Below, piece by piece: positions 34,555 to 47,547 of a stretch of DNA of 64,000 nucleotides (the stretch's first letter is position 1; each line of letters begins with the position of its first letter). The notes below the pieces were generated by a model. That model made no database searches and was not told the DNA's origin. It saw nothing but the letters and a program-made list of their open reading frames with translations. The position numbers and the translations under genes were made by a program. This stretch comes from Monoplex corrugatus. Lineage: Eukaryota > Mollusca > Gastropoda > Littorinimorpha > Ranellidae. The DNA is taken from NCBI GenBank assembly GCA_030674185.1, contig CM060312.1, forward strand, positions 4,533,740 through 4,597,739. The letters are read 5' to 3'.

Positions 34555-35875
34555 GGCCAGCCACTAGACAGGGCCAGCCACATAGTCTATTGACAGGATC
34601 AGCCACTAGACAGGGCCAGCCACTAGACAGGATCAGCCACTAGATGGCCAGCCACATAGCCTATAGACAGGATCAGCCAGTAGACAGGGCCAGCCATTAG
34701 ATGGGGCTAACCACATAGCCACTAGACAGGACCAACCACTAGACAGGGCCAGCCTAGACAGGACCAGCCACTAGACAAAGCCAGCCACACAACCAGCTAC
34801 TAGACAGGGCCATCCACTAGACAGGGCCAGTCACATAGCCACTAGACAGGACCAGCCACACAGCCAGCCACTAGACAGGACCAGCCACATAGCCACTAGA
34901 CAGGACCAGCCACATAGCCACTAGACAGGACCAGCCACACAGCCATCCACTAGACAGGGCCAGTCATAGCCACTAGACAGAACCAGCCACACAGCCAGCC
35001 ACTAGACAGGACCAGCCACACAGCCAGCCACTAGACAGGACCAGCCATAGCCACTAGACAGGACCAGCCACACAGCCAGCCACTAGACAGGGTCAGCCAC
35101 AGCCACTAGACAGGACCAGCCACATAGCCACTAGACAGGACCAGCCACACAGCCAGCCACTAGACAGGGCCAGTCACATAGCCACTAGACAGGAATAGCC
35201 ACTAGACAGGGCCAGCCACACAGCCAGCCACTAGACAGGGATAGCCACTAGACAGGGCCAGCTGCATAGCCACTAGACAGGGCCAGCCACATAGCCACTA
35301 GATAGGACCAGCCACATACCCACTAGACAGGGCCAGCCACTAGACAGGGCCAGCCACATAGCCACTAGACAGGACCAGCCACATAGCCACTAGACAAGAC
35401 CAGCCACACAACCACTAGACAGGACCAGCCACACAGCCACTAGACAGGACCAGCCACACAGCCAGCCACTAGACAGGGCTAGCCACTAGACAGGGCCAGT
35501 CACATAGCCACTAGATGACCAGCCACACAGCCAGCCACTAGACAGGGCCAGTCACATAGCCACTAGACAGGGCCAGTCACATAGCCACTAGACAGGGCCA
35601 GTCACATAGCCACTAGACAGGACCAGCCACACAGCCAGCCACTAGACAGGGCCAGTCACATAGCCACTAGACAGGACCAGCCACTAGACAGGGCCAGTCA
35701 CATAGCCACTAGACAGGGCCAGTCACATAGCCACTAGACAGGACCAGCCACACAGCCAGCCACTAGACAGGGCCAGTCACATAGCCACTAGACATGGCCA
35801 GCCACACAGCCAGCCACTAGACAGGGCCAGTCACATACCCACCAACCACTGGACAAGCCTGCCACACAGCCAACC
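34555..35875. repeat. Compound minisatellite on an AGCCACTAGACAGGRCC core
   Basis: The core (AGCCACTAGACAGGGCC or GGACC) alternates with AGCCACATAGCC, AGTCACATAGCC or AGCCACACAGCC linkers of 12-16 bp, giving variable higher-order units. The GAATAGCC and GGATAGCC variants show local duplications. Confidence 0.95.
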
Positions 35876-35879
35876 CTTC

Positions 35880-37370
35880 AACTTGATAAAAGTCTAGGGA
35901 AGAGAAGGGAAGCCTGCTTATAATAATGCCCATCAACTCACTCCGATTAGGCATAATTTTTATTGTTGGTAATCATTTTTCGTGCAATAATACCAAATGG
36001 AAAATGGCACTCCATCCGTTCAGTCCATCCACATACCAATTCTGTGAATAACAATCTCACCCATATCCATTTCGTGAGCGTACAATACACACACCATCTT
36101 CGTACAATGTCTCTTTTAATCATTAAATTACAATGTGACATTACAAATCCACATTCACTCAATGTAGAGCATATCAACTTGCACCATATAAAAGATACTC
36201 TCCATAAAGACGCTTTAGTCTGGGATCAGAAAACGGATTATAAATTTCTTTTGTAGTTAAACATAGTATATATTATAATAATGTTCAACCTTCTTATCTA
36301 ACATGGAGCAAAGTGTGAAATAAAAACTGACAATAGTAACCGTTTCCCTTCCTCCTTTTCTCAAGTCCCGTCCTCAGACAAACGATAATTCCCTAACAAG
36401 CAGGACCAGCATTGCAGTATCTAGCCAAAACCGGACTACCTCCTAATACAAAATCATTGGTGTGGCAATACCTATGAGTTGCCCCCCCCCCCCCCCCCCC
36501 CCCCAGTATCTGTCCCATTTGGGGATGAGAAACATCTGTATTTTTATGCTAAGATCAGCTCAAAAACTAGTCAGTGGATACATGTCTTGAAAACTACCTG
36601 TCACTTGGTAATCCAATAAAAACAACAAACAAACCCAAAACAAAACAAAACAAAACAAAAAAGCCAACAACTTAATCTCTCAGCTCTAATGAAACTTTTC
36701 AGCAAAATTGTTATTTTGAGTCCTGCCCTTTCTCATCTGCGCCTCTGCAGGACTGAATTAAGACTATTGCTAACAGATACACATCTGAAATCCTTGTGGA
36801 CCAGTTTCTCTGATTATGGTAATGATAAATCTGTGCACGTGTAACTTTGTGTAATTTGGTATGAGCAAACCACAGAGAGCATCAACAGATCTGCAATTTT
36901 CTCTTCAAGACAAAGATTTCTGCCTCCTGACAAAATTGAAATAGGTTGATGTACAAATGTAACAATTACTCAAATATCCATTTCTGACACAGAAATGCAC
37001 AGATTTTACAACCCAAATATGGTTTTAACAAATGCATATGTATGGGCGCACACACACATTTCCATCCACAATGAGCTAGACAATTTTTGCTCAGATATTT
37101 AGTCAACAACATGCCATCGGTTGATCTAAATCTGTTTAAAGAAAAAATATGCAATAAAAAAATCACACCACTTAAACATGATAATAATGCGGTTACATTT
37201 TCTCACTCAGAAAATTGTAGCTTTACTTCAGTTCTATAATTAAACTTGTAGCCGTTGGATATTTCAGTTTTACTTTGCATCAGTAACAAACCCTTTTGTT
37301 CTAAAGTTAATCCCAGATATCTATCTATTCCTCTCTGTCTTATTAAATACGACAAGTTCTAGAGGACGTA
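35880..37370. other. AT-rich, unannotated, with poly-C tract
   Basis: No gene seen. A C run of about 22 bases lies at 36483-36504, and a CAAAACAAAACAAAA tract at about 36638. Overlapping opposite-strand ORFs at 35947-36256 have no domain. Confidence 0.45.
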
Positions 37371-37800
37371 GTGACCTGGACACATACTGACCTAGGTATA
37401 TATGGGCATATACAGGGCTCTCTGTCTAGTTACATAGTCTGGGTCTCTGTCTAGTTACATAGTCTGACAACCATGGGACACAGCTATAGTGATCAATCTG
37501 GACACATGAGCCTTTACAGAGCTCTATCTATCTAGTAATATCTGTCTAGTTCTATGGGGCATTGTGACCTGGACACAAGCCTTTACAGAACTGTCTAGTA
37601 AGATCTGTCAACCACATGACATAGTGATCTTGACACATGAGCATTTACAGAGCTGTCTAGTAAGACCTGTAGTTTCATGGGACAGTGATGTGGACAAATG
37701 AGCTTTTATACAGCTCTCTTTATACAGCTATCTAGTAAGACCTGTCTAGTTCTGTGAGACATGGTGTCTTGGACAGAGCTGCACAGCAGGCTTCTAGTTC
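37370..37800. repeat. Degenerate tandem repeat, about 60-70 bp
   Basis: Recurring blocks of GACCTGGACACA, GAGC(C/A)TTTACAGAGCT and CTGTCTAGTT(A/C)TA in the same order, about 6 poorly conserved units. Confidence 0.6.
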
Positions 37801-37849
37801 AATGCACCTTCACCACAGTACACTCACGTCCCACACCAACACGGTTACC

Positions 37850-38284
37850 TGGTGGCAGAGACTGTCCAGACCTCATGGAATTCACTTCCCTACCCGCTGA
37901 GGCACAAAACAAGTCTTCAGTCATTTAAATCTGGCTTGAAAACGCATCTCTTTCCTCTCTGAAATTTATTAACCTAAAAGAGCTATGCTGTCTGCGCGCT
38001 AGCGTGCTTCTGTGTATGTTATTGCTGTGCGCCTATAGATATGTCTCGGGGTGGGAGGAGGATATGTGTGTGTGTGCCAGAGAGTAGGTACTAATATTTG
38101 ATATTATTAACGGTGTGTATGTGCTTGTGGGATGGAGTGACAGAGGTCCGCCATGTATGATGAAAATTATATTAGGCCTATGTTTCTATGTTCGATGTAA
38201 TGTGTATTGTACAGTTTGTAAGCGCTTAGGGCTTTCCAGAAAGATTAGGCGCTCTAAATGCCCTTAATAATAATAATAATAATT
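37850..38284 (+). mobile_element. LINE 3' end with ATA/ATT tail
   Basis: Encodes S-W-N-S-L-P-Y-P-L-R and S-F-K-S-G-L-K-T-H-L-F-P-L then TGA (37960-37962), the CR1/L2-type LINE C terminus. A 3' UTR of about 300 bp follows, with GTAAGCGCTTAGGGC and TTAGGCGCTCTAAATGCCC, and a terminal (AAT)n at 38266-38284. It is 5'-truncated. Confidence 0.78.
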
Positions 38285-39584
38285 GTACCAGCTGACAATC
38301 TATTGTTTTTCCCTTTTACATCTCTGAAACCAACTCGTATCCAACTATGTGACATTTATATTTACTTGTTTTCTTGTCCAAGCGTTGACCTTCACAAAAT
38401 TTGGTAAAGGACCACTGAACAGACAGTGACTGAGATTGAGAAACCAAACAGGAAAACAAAGAGCCCTAAGCTGGCTGCTCAGGAAACAAAGGACATAACT
38501 GCTGGGCAGAACAAAGATCAGGTAGTTTCATGCACTATGCCTGTGCTGAAAAAGCCCTACCAAAAACCACCTACACAAACTTGCAGCAATGCAAATCATT
38601 CTCAAGCTACTACAGATTTGCACTGGTTCATAAACAGCAGCAACTAGTTGTCTATTCTTCTTTAGGATAAAATGTGGATTGTTAAGGATGGAATCCAATG
38701 TGTCAGACATTAGTATAATCTATAAATGATTGGCAGGTTATGTTACTCAGTTATATAATGATGAGGAGAGGCATTGGATTCATTGAGCAGAAAGTGATGG
38801 AAGACCACTGTACTATCTTATTTACAAACATTTTCTCTGATTATTAACAAGTCCTGTTTTAATACACTGTATACATACACACTATTGTCAATGCTAACTG
38901 TTTTCAAATAAATCTGGGGCAGGGATGACGGCAATGAGGCAGTGAGCATTCACTCAAGGAAAAGCTTTGCTGAACATGAACATATCTAAGATGAATGAAT
39001 GACCATAGACACATGAAAACATAAGGAAATCATTTCTGATTCTGCCAATACAAAATAATTTTTCCCTTTACTTGCAGATTCTCCAATGTCTTCATTTGCT
39101 GTCACAAGCTTTCAACCCATGTCCAAGGGTTTTTGCTAAGTTCTACTGCAATTGAAAAGGACATACAAGACCCCTAACTAGTTCTTCTTCAGCCATTTAT
39201 AGATGGTAAATCACACCCTGATGAATGAAACACCAAACCACTGGATGTATAACAGAAGCAAAACAATGTTGTATCTGAGCACCAACAGATCCTCTGCAAT
39301 GGTGGAAGAGGAACATGTTTCATTGAATGTAAGATCTCTCAGGAAAACAATTTTGGCAGCATAAATCAACAGCCCTAAAGGATTTGGAAGAGCCGTGAAA
39401 AGATAATACAGTAGGGTCAGTCTCAGACTGAAGATAGATATGACCTTCCCAACACTGGAGATACAAACTAAGGATAGAACTAGAAGGACAATATATTACA
39501 TGCTTCACCGCAAACAAAATCTTGACAGTTGACTGAAAGCTTATCACCAAAATTCTTCAAAAAGTGTCTTCAATACTTGCCTTC
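38285..39584. other. Intergenic, unannotated
   Basis: AT-rich, without recognisable gene or repeat. It may be beyond the srGAP polyadenylation site. Confidence 0.4.
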
Positions 39585-39590
39585 TTTATT
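39585..39590 (-). promoter_or_regulatory. Candidate polyadenylation signal of the srGAP gene
   Basis: First AATAAA on the minus strand after the srGAP stop codon that I could find by eye. It implies a 3' UTR of about 2.1 kb. No independent evidence of use. Confidence 0.35.
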
Positions 39591-40412
39591 CCATAGATAA
39601 CCAGAATCAGTGGGAGGGTTTTCAAATTTTTCTGTCAGTTCAACTGAAGTGCTACAATGACAACCACCATAATTATATTCTCTCCACATATATATGTTCA
39701 CAGAGAGAGTGGAAATCAGATGATGTCTATCCTGATAGTCATCCGTTTTTCCACACAGTTTGAGGCCACAAACAGTGATACAAATGTTCATCATATTAAC
39801 ATTTTTGTAAAATTTTCTGTTGTCCTAATGCATCATTTTTACTGTTAACTTTTCCAACAAAAAATGTTAGTGAGCTGATGCACCTTCAAAAAGCTCAACA
39901 GATTACCATCTCCGATGTATGCAAAAATATGCGTGTGTACATAGCATCAAACAAATCAAAGATGGAGAGATCTTATTACTAGGGAGATCCTTTGGTAACT
40001 ACACTATCCAGAATGTTATAGGACAAACACTGTGTATGTTATCTTCATGGGCAAAGGACAATATGTACGACACATGCATGAGTTTTCCTTTCAGTTTTGT
40101 TTTTTTAGAATGTTTGAGTAAGTGTGTGGGAGAGTGTTTGTGTACATGCACACTTGTAATCTTGATCAAAGGGCTTCTGCATGCATGGCCTCTGGAAGTG
40201 TGCTTAGCAAAGGCAAGCAGAAGCCTGTACAAAGTCTTCAGGCAGACATCAAGCAAAATGAAAAGCACCGACAGCATTGTGCTCCACACACTAAGCTCAC
40301 ATCAACACTACCATTCGCTCATCAACATGGGCAACCAACCGGCCAAGTTCTTACATGTGGACTGGGATGGCACTTGACAACTTGTCCCTTTTTTCTATAT
40401 CTATCCATCAAC

Positions 40413-40496
40413 TGACCATTTCACTCCCTCACCCTAAGCATCAGCTTCCAGCAGTAGCTTCAGAAAGCTGGTGGATAGGTGAAAGAGTGAATGGGG
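40413..40496. mobile_element. TTAA MITE family B, copy in inferred 3' UTR
   Basis: CATTTCACTCCCTCACCC, a palindromic centre CAGCTTCCAGCAG...AGAAAGCTGGTGG, then GAAAGAGTGAATGGGG. The terminal TTAA is lost on both sides, and the inverted arms would fold into a hairpin. Confidence 0.6.
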
Positions 40497-41724
40497 TAGA
40501 CAGAATCTGTCGCTGCATCCAGCCTGCATGTCAGCACAGTAGGGACAAGGAACGGGCAGTCAGTTTTGTGCAGAATGTCACAATGCCCAGCATGTTGCAG
40601 AGATCATGTAAACACGCTGCGCCCAACAGTGAACTGTATGTAGACATGATAAATTATGTCTTGGTATTCACTGACAGCATGCAGACATAAATTTAAACTA
40701 TGTGTAGCACATCCACTGGGTAGTGTAACAGTTTCCCCGTTAACAGCCTTCACACACCGCAACAACATTGGTGCTGACAGTCCATGGCCTATCCACACAT
40801 CAACACAGAGTGACACAGACTGATAGAGGTGTTAAAATACTTGATGTACACATAGTCAGGCAAAAGTGGAGGATTTGCAACTCTAGAATATATACATGTA
40901 TCCATTTATACCACTGCAATCCATTCATACCAATATTTACAATGGAAAGTGAGCGACTGCTTCAATGCGTCAGCTCTCGTTCCTTTCAACACGCCAGCTC
41001 CTTTCATAACACACACACATATAGTTGTCCTTTGAAGAAGAACATAGCTAGTGCTTCAGATGGTTTGATGGAGAAGAGAAAGAATCAGGTGATTGGTGAT
41101 TCCCTGAGGAAGCTACTCATGCACTACGCTACCCACACGGCCAATACATCGCCATCCACGCACAATCAACACACACTAAACTGGACAGCACAAAGTACAC
41201 ACAGGTATCAGACAGAGCACTGTTTCTATTCTAGTTTGATACAAACGATGATAAATCACCATAATAAATCCAGCATCAAGTGAACACTTTTGCCCTACCG
41301 TGAGACACTATCTGGCCCACCGTACGGGTCAAGGGAGTGGGGTTTGTGTGCACAAGTGTCTTTCTGTGTTCACTGCACACACACACACAAACACACACAC
41401 GTACACACACTCTATGTCCACGTGTCCTGACCAAGGTGGTCGTTGTCACTAACCCACTCTCACAGAGCAACAGCTGGAACTGTGGAGCGCTGACAACATT
41501 TGCCCAATGGAAGGTGTTCTCTCCCACTGTCCAAAACTGCGGCCTGATCCTTTTTGAGCAGTTGTTAATACATACAGCTGGTTCCAGCATTTTGGCAGTT
41601 TGTTCACACAAGTTGTCTTTGCTGCGTAGACGCTACAGCCCCAACACAGCTGGCTGCGCAGTGTGCATGCACAGAGCTGCGGCAAGCAGATGTTGCTGTT
41701 GACCCCACTTCAAGCTGTTCAAAA

Positions 41725-42916
41725 TCATTTTGGAGTGGAGTCCAGGGTCTGGGGTGGGGCGGTGGGCCCAATGGCGGGGGAGTCCGCTTTGCTGGGTTTC
41801 TTCATGACGGGGGGCTTTACCTTCACCGGGACTGGGGGCTTGGGTTTCTGGGCGACAGGGGGTGGGGCGTGGGTCTGGCCAGCTGTGCCCCCACCTTCTT
41901 CCTTGTCTGCCATGGGACTTCCTGTGCCAATGCCCCCCACCAGGCTGCTAGTGCTGCTGACCACGCTGCCGATGGCGCTGCCGCTGCCGAAAGTGGACAG
42001 GCCTGTCGTCTTGATGTTGAGATCGTGTCTTGCCAGTCCATGGTGCACGCTGGGCATGCTTGTCTGCTGGGAGCGTCGGAACGGTGAGGCAGTGAAGGTG
42101 GACATGAGCGAGTGAGACACCGCCTCCCTGGCTAAGTCTCCTGGCTCACTGGAGATGCTCATTCTGTTGGCGGGAGACCCTGACCGCTGGAAAGTGGACC
42201 CTGTACTCTGGCCTGAGCTGACCACCGGAACAGGAGGCATAGCCGGGGGGACCAGTATAGGGCCACCAGCTTTCTTCAAGGTGCCCTGGTTGGACTTGGC
42301 AAAAGTTTCTGCAGCTGTGGTAGGGCTGTCAGGTTCGCTGGAGTCCTGGGAAGGGGGCGTGTTGGATCCTTCAGGCAGGTCCAACACAAGGTCCGGGGTA
42401 TGTTTGGGCGTCTGCTTCAGTTTGACGACGGGTAGACTCATGCGCTTGTCTGACTTCTGCTGCATTTCCAGCGACTTGAGGCCTTCCATAACCTCTTCCA
42501 GGGCGTTGTCAATGTCCAATGACAACTCGTCGGCGCCACTGTCCGACGCCGCGGTGGACACGGAAGAAGAGTCCATGACAGACGAGGAGGGGGAGGAGGC
42601 CTGGCGCTTGGCCTCGTGGTCTTCTTGTATGGGTGACAGGTCGCTCCCGCTGGACACGCTAGAGGTCAGGTCACGAGGAGTGCCACCCCCGCTCTGTGGG
42701 GTGGAGGGTGGAGTGGGCTCTGGGGGGTCCACCCCGATGATGTCAGTCTCTCTGATGACGATGTTGGGTTGGGAGGTGGAGGTGATAGACTTGTCGGAGG
42801 TCTCCAGGCCGGAGTCGTTGCTGATCTGCCGCACCACCGGTTTGGTAGGCAGCGACTGGGTAGAGCTGGTCTTCTCCTCTCCGCCACCCTGATTAGTCCC
42901 TCGTACCTCCTCCCGT
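41725..42916 (-). CDS. srGAP-family RhoGAP, C-terminal exon
   Basis: Last coding exon, about 396 codons, stop TGA at 41727..41725. The acceptor (TTGTGTGTGCAG) gives an entry phase of one base, exactly matching the two bases left by the SH3 exon, and joins K-H-P-Q to R-E-E-V-R-G. In srGAPs this tail follows the SH3 domain and is mostly disordered. Conserved landmarks are a short helix (A-L-E-E-V-M-E-G-L-K-S-L-E) and, soon after, H-T-P-D-L-V-L-D, matching the vertebrate srGAP tail pattern (L-R-E-L-E ... P-D-V-V-L-D). Around them are Ser/Thr-rich stretches and a proline-rich end (A-P-P-P-V-A-Q-K-P-K-P-P-V) that could bind SH3 domains. From memory, vertebrate tails are somewhat shorter. The protein regulates Rac/Cdc42-type GTPases at membranes. 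Confidence 0.9.
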
Positions 42917-42964
42917 CTGCACACACAACACACAGCCAGCCGTCTGTCAACAGGGTGACTTCAC

Positions 42965-43090
42965 AATTGCACCATACCACACCACACCACACCACACCAC
43001 ACTATACAGTCAACACTATGCAGTCAACACCACACAATACTATGTAATCACCACACCACACCACACCACACCACACCACACCACACCACA
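42965..43090. repeat. (CCACA)n / ACACC simple repeat
   Basis: Runs of ACCACACCACACC around short unique pieces, near the intron's 3' end on the minus strand. Confidence 0.9.
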
Positions 43091-43402
43091 AACCAAGTGA
43101 AATGCTATACTGACTGAAAGTAAATAACACATGCACAATGAAAACATCATACCACACTCTCTGAAAATGAATCACACACACACACTATGAAATCACTGTG
43201 ATTCTCACACAATGAAAAAAAACCCCCCACCCATTATACTGTATGAAAAATGACACCCAAACACCATACCACATTGTGATCATGAATTACATGAAGAAAA
43301 TCCTATACCAGACTGTGAGAAAGTCAATCATGTACATGCATTCACACTGAAAACATGAGAGAATGTTACACTTGAGGTAAAAAGGCAACAGTGACATAAT
43401 AA

Positions 43403-43625
43403 TAAGAAGAAGGTGAAAAAGAAGGTGAAGAAGAAGGTGAAGAAGGTGAAAAAGAAGGTGAAGAAGAAGGTGAAAAAGAAGGTGAAAAAGAAGGTGAAGA
43501 AGAAGGTGAAGAAGAAGGTGAAGAAGAAGGTGAAAAAGAAGGTGAAGAAGAAGGTGAAGAAGAAGAAGGTGAAGAAGAAGGTGAAGAAGAAGAAGGTGAA
43601 GAAGAAGGTGAAGAAGAAGAAGGAG
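43403..43625. repeat. GAAGAAGGTGAA-type repeat
   Basis: 9, 12 and 15 bp units made of GAAGGTGAA and AAGAAG codon-like blocks. The + strand is nearly free of cytosine. Multiple-of-three units keep both strands open (Lys/Val or Ser/Pro-rich), which is not evidence of a gene. Confidence 0.93.
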
Positions 43626-43763
43626 AGAACGATAACAACACTAATCTCTACAAGGCGCTAAATCTTGATGTATAATTCATATGCTCTGATCAAATCTCAC
43701 TGCCCGTAGAAAATGACAGACATAGCATACTGCTATTCTGATGGATCTGTTACCATCCTACTT

Positions 43764-43876
43764 TTAACCCTTTGACTCCCGCACACTATCCACCAACTCC
43801 TAAACTTAACCCTTTGACTCCTTCACCCTATCACCCTGCAGGAAGCTGGTGGGCAGATGAGGGAGTCAAAGGGTTT
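43764..43876. mobile_element. TTAA MITE family B, best-preserved copy plus a half copy
   Basis: A half copy, TTAACCCTTTGACTCCCGC (from 43764), is followed by a fuller copy from TTAACCCTTTGACTCC (43806) through CTGCAGGAAGCTGG to GGGAGTCAAAGGGTTT (43876). The outer arms are inverted repeats of about 16 bp. Confidence 0.75.
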
Positions 43877-43879
43877 GAG

Positions 43880-44195
43880 ATAACCTCTCGTATACCAAAC
43901 ATCATGCACCAACCATACAATCCTCAAGAAAACCCTGATGGTGCCAGAATACAATCCGTCAGCTGAACACTGTAAGAGACAAAGGTTGTTCCATGACCCC
44001 TGAGGTAAAAGGGGAGTGAGATGGTGGAGATTTCAAGGTTTCTCAAAGCCTGCATAGTGCTATGGGAGCCGTGCCCATCTCTTGCCTTGCTACTTTACCT
44101 TCATCCAACCCTAAACAGGGCCAGGACCCATTCACAGCTGGAAATTAAATGCCTGATGGCTTCTTGAACTAGACTCAAACCAGTGCAGTCAGAAA
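43880..44195. other. Intron sequence, unannotated
   Basis: About 300 bp of unique-looking intron between the MITE and the next array. Nothing recognised. Confidence 0.5.
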
Positions 44196-44199
44196 GCAT

Positions 44200-47050
44200 A
44201 AGCTCTATCGCTATGCTATGCATAGCTCTTTGCTACAAACTATATCATTCTATGCCATGCATAGCTCTTTGCTACAAGCTATTCACTTATGCCATGCATA
44301 GCTCTTTGCTACAAACTATTCATTCTATGCCATGCACTAGCTTTCTGCTACAAACTATTCATTCTATGCCATGCATAGCTTTCTGCTACAAGATCTATTA
44401 TCATTCTATGCCATGCATAGCTTTCTGCTACAAACTGTATCATTCTATGCCATGCATAGTTCTTTGCTACAAACTATTATCATTCTATGCCATGCATAGC
44501 TCTTCTGCTACAAACTATATCATCTATGCCATGCATTAGTTCTTCTGCTCTACAAACTATTCATTGTATGCCATGCATAGCTCTCTGCTACAAACTATTT
44601 AATTCTATGCCATGCATACTTGCTTGTACATGTATTCTATGCATGTATAATTCTCTGCTGATAGCTACTTTAATTCTATGCCATGCATAACTCTGCTTGA
44701 CTATTTCTCTATGCCATGCATAACTCTGCTTGATACTATTTAATTCTATGCCATGCATAACTCTGCTTGATACTATTTAATTCTATGCCATGCATAACTC
44801 TGCTTGATACTATTTAATTCTATGCCATGCATAACTCTGCTTGATACTATTTAATTCTATGCCATGCATAACTCTGCTTGATACTATTTAATTCTATGCC
44901 ATGCATAACTCTGCTTGATACTATTTAATTCTATGCCATGCATAACTCTGCTTGATACTTTATCTATCTGATAACCTTTGATATATTAATTCTATGCCAT
45001 GCATAACTCTGCTTGATACTATTTAATTCTATGCCATGCATAACTCTGCTTGATACTATTTAATTCTATGCCATGCATAACTCTGCTTGATACTATTTAA
45101 TTCTATGCCATGCATAACCCCTGCTTGATACTATTTAATTCTATGCCATGCATAACTCTCTGCTTGATACTATTTAATTCTATGCCATGCATAACTCTGC
45201 TTGATACTATTTATTCTATGCCATGCATAACTCTCTGCTTGATACTATTTAATTCTATGCCATGCATAACTCTGCTTGATACTATTTAATTCTATGCCAT
45301 GCATAACTCTGCTTGATACTATTTAATTCTATGCCATGCATAACTCTGCTTGATACTATTTAATTCTATGCCATGCATAACTCTGCTTGATACTATTTAA
45401 TTCTATGCCATGCATAACTCTCTGCTTGATACTATTTAATTCTATGCCATGCATAACTCTGCTTGATACTATTTAATTCTATGCCATGCATAACTCTCTG
45501 CTTGATACTATTTAATTCTATGCCATGCATAACTCTCTGCTTGATACTATTTAATTCTATGCCATGCATAACTCTGCTTGATACTATTTAATTCTATGCC
45601 ATGCATAACTCTCTGCTTGATACTATTTAATTCTATGCCATGCATAACTCTGCTTGATACTATTTAATTCTATGCCATGCATAACTCTCTGCTTGATACT
45701 ATTTAATTCTATGCCATGCATAACTCTGCTTGATACTATTTAATTATATGCCATGCATAACTCTCTGCTTGATACTATTTAATTCTATGCCATGCATAAC
45801 TCTGCTTGATACTATTTAATTCTATGCCATGCATAACTCTGCTTGATACTATTTAATTCTATGCCATGCATAACTCTGCTTGATACTATTTAATTCTATG
45901 CCATGCATAACTCTGCTTGATACTATTTAATTCTATGCCATGCATAACTCTGCTTGATACTATTTAATTCTATGCCATGCATAACTCTGCTTGATACTAT
46001 TTAATTCTATGCCATGCATAACTCTGCTTGATACTATTTAATTCTATGCCATACATAACTCTCTGCTTGATACTATTTAATTCTATGCCATGCATAACTC
46101 TGCTTGATACTATTTAATTCTATGCCATACATAACTCTGCTTGATACTATTTAATTCTATGCCATACATAACTCTCTGCTTGATACTATTTAATTCTATG
46201 CCATGCATAACTCTGCTTGATACTATTTAATTCTATGCCATGCATAACTCTCTGCTTGATACTATTTAATTCTATGCCATGCATAACTCTGCTTGATACT
46301 ATTTAATTCTATGCCATGCATAACTCTGCTTGATACTATTTAATTCTATGCCATACATAACTCTGCTTGATACTATTTAATTCTATGCCATACATAACTC
46401 TCTGCTTGATACTATTTAATTCTATGCCATGCATAACTCTGCTTGATACTATTTAATTCTATGCCATACATAACTCTGCTTGATACTATTTAATTCTATG
46501 CCATGCATAACTCTCTGCTTGATACTATTTAATTCTATACCATGCATAACTCTGCTTGATACTATTTAATTCTATGCCATGCATAACTCTGCTTGATACT
46601 ATTTAATTCTATGCCATGCATAACTCTCTGCTTGATACTATTTAATTCTATGCCATGCATAACTCTCTGCTTGATACTATTTAATTCTATGCCATGCATA
46701 ACTCTGCTTGATACTATTTAATTCTATGCCATGCATAACTCTGCTTGATACTATTTAATTCTATGCCATACTAACTCTGCTTGATACCATTTAATTCTAT
46801 GCCATGCATAACTCTGCTTGATACTATTTAATTCTATGCCATGGATAACTCTCTGCTTGATACTATTTAATTCTATGCCATGCATAACATCTGCTTGATA
46901 CTATTTAATTCTATGCCATGCATAACTCTGCTTGATACTATTTAATTCTATGCCATGCATAACTCTGCTTGATACTATTTAATTCTATGCCATGCATAAC
47001 TCTGCTTGATACTATTTAATTTATGCCATGCATAACTCTGCTTGAAAATT
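44200..47050. repeat. Minisatellite, 37/39 bp unit, about 75 copies
   Basis: Core TTCTATGCCATGCATA. Left part (44200-44640) has CTCTTTGCTACAAACTAT; the main part has ACTCTGCTTGATACTATTTAA, with a two-base CT insertion giving the 39 bp form. GCATAA/ACATAA variants cluster at 46040-46500. Confidence 0.97.
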
Positions 47051-47085
47051 ATTTCATTCTAAACTTTACTGTAGTTTGCTTCAAC

Positions 47086-47335
47086 ATCTCACAGCCATGG
47101 ACCTGAGCACTTGGTATCTCTTCATCCAGAATTCACAACAACAAAAAAACTGGCAGTTTGCTGGTGTCAGCTTACTGTTTATAGATCCCATCTGCCTGCC
47201 TTTCCATTTCAAGATGTTGCCAATGCATAGCATTTTGTGCAGGCTCAGAAAGTCTGCCATATAACTGCTGGCAAATTCAGGTGGAGCGTGTATGGAATTG
47301 TCTGAATGTGATGAATCCCTCTAGAACAGTGCACA
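47086..47335 (+). mobile_element. SINE family C, 5'-truncated copy
   Basis: Shares AGCCATGGACCTGAG, CATTTCAAGA(T/C), TGCCA(A/G)TG, TCTGCCA(T/G)ATAACTGCTGGCA and GTGATGAATCCCT, in order, with copies at 51425-52415 and 60994-61335. The tRNA-like head is missing here. Confidence 0.65.
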
Positions 47336-47447
47336 TAACTCAACAGCCATACAACTTCTCTGCCTTCATCTGCTGCGGTGGTCATCTCTTGGCCCGAACC
47401 ATTCAGGAAAAAACAAGGGAGATAAAAACCTACTGCCAGCTTCAGCG

Positions 47448-47547
47448 TTAACTCTTTGACACCTGCACCTTGTCCATCAGCATCCTGCACGGTCAACCAT
47501 GCAGTTGATGAATAAGATTTGGGGGGGGGGGGGGGTCAAAGGATTAA
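47448..47547. mobile_element. TTAA MITE family B, copy with G run
   Basis: TTAACTCTTTGACACCTGC at the left, CATCAGCATCCTGCACGG in the middle, and a G run followed by TCAAAGGATTAA at the right. The 17-base G run (47519-47535) replaces the usual right arm. Confidence 0.65.

Larger units (their letters stand above)
39585..41724 (-). other. Inferred 3' UTR of the srGAP gene
   Basis: Non-coding on the minus strand after the stop at 41725. It contains a degenerate copy of the TTAA palindromic element and a CA-rich stretch near 41380-41410. The + strand ORFs here (for example 39919-40377) show no domain and are treated as chance. Confidence 0.4.

Noticed and set aside
39919..40415. Overlapping + and - strand ORFs of about 100-150 codons
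   Set aside because: No domain, no splice or start context, and they overlap antisense. They lie in the probable srGAP 3' UTR and cover a MITE copy.
42155..42892. A 245-codon + strand ORF
   Set aside because: Antisense shadow of the srGAP C-terminal exon, which has matching splice phases and family motifs.
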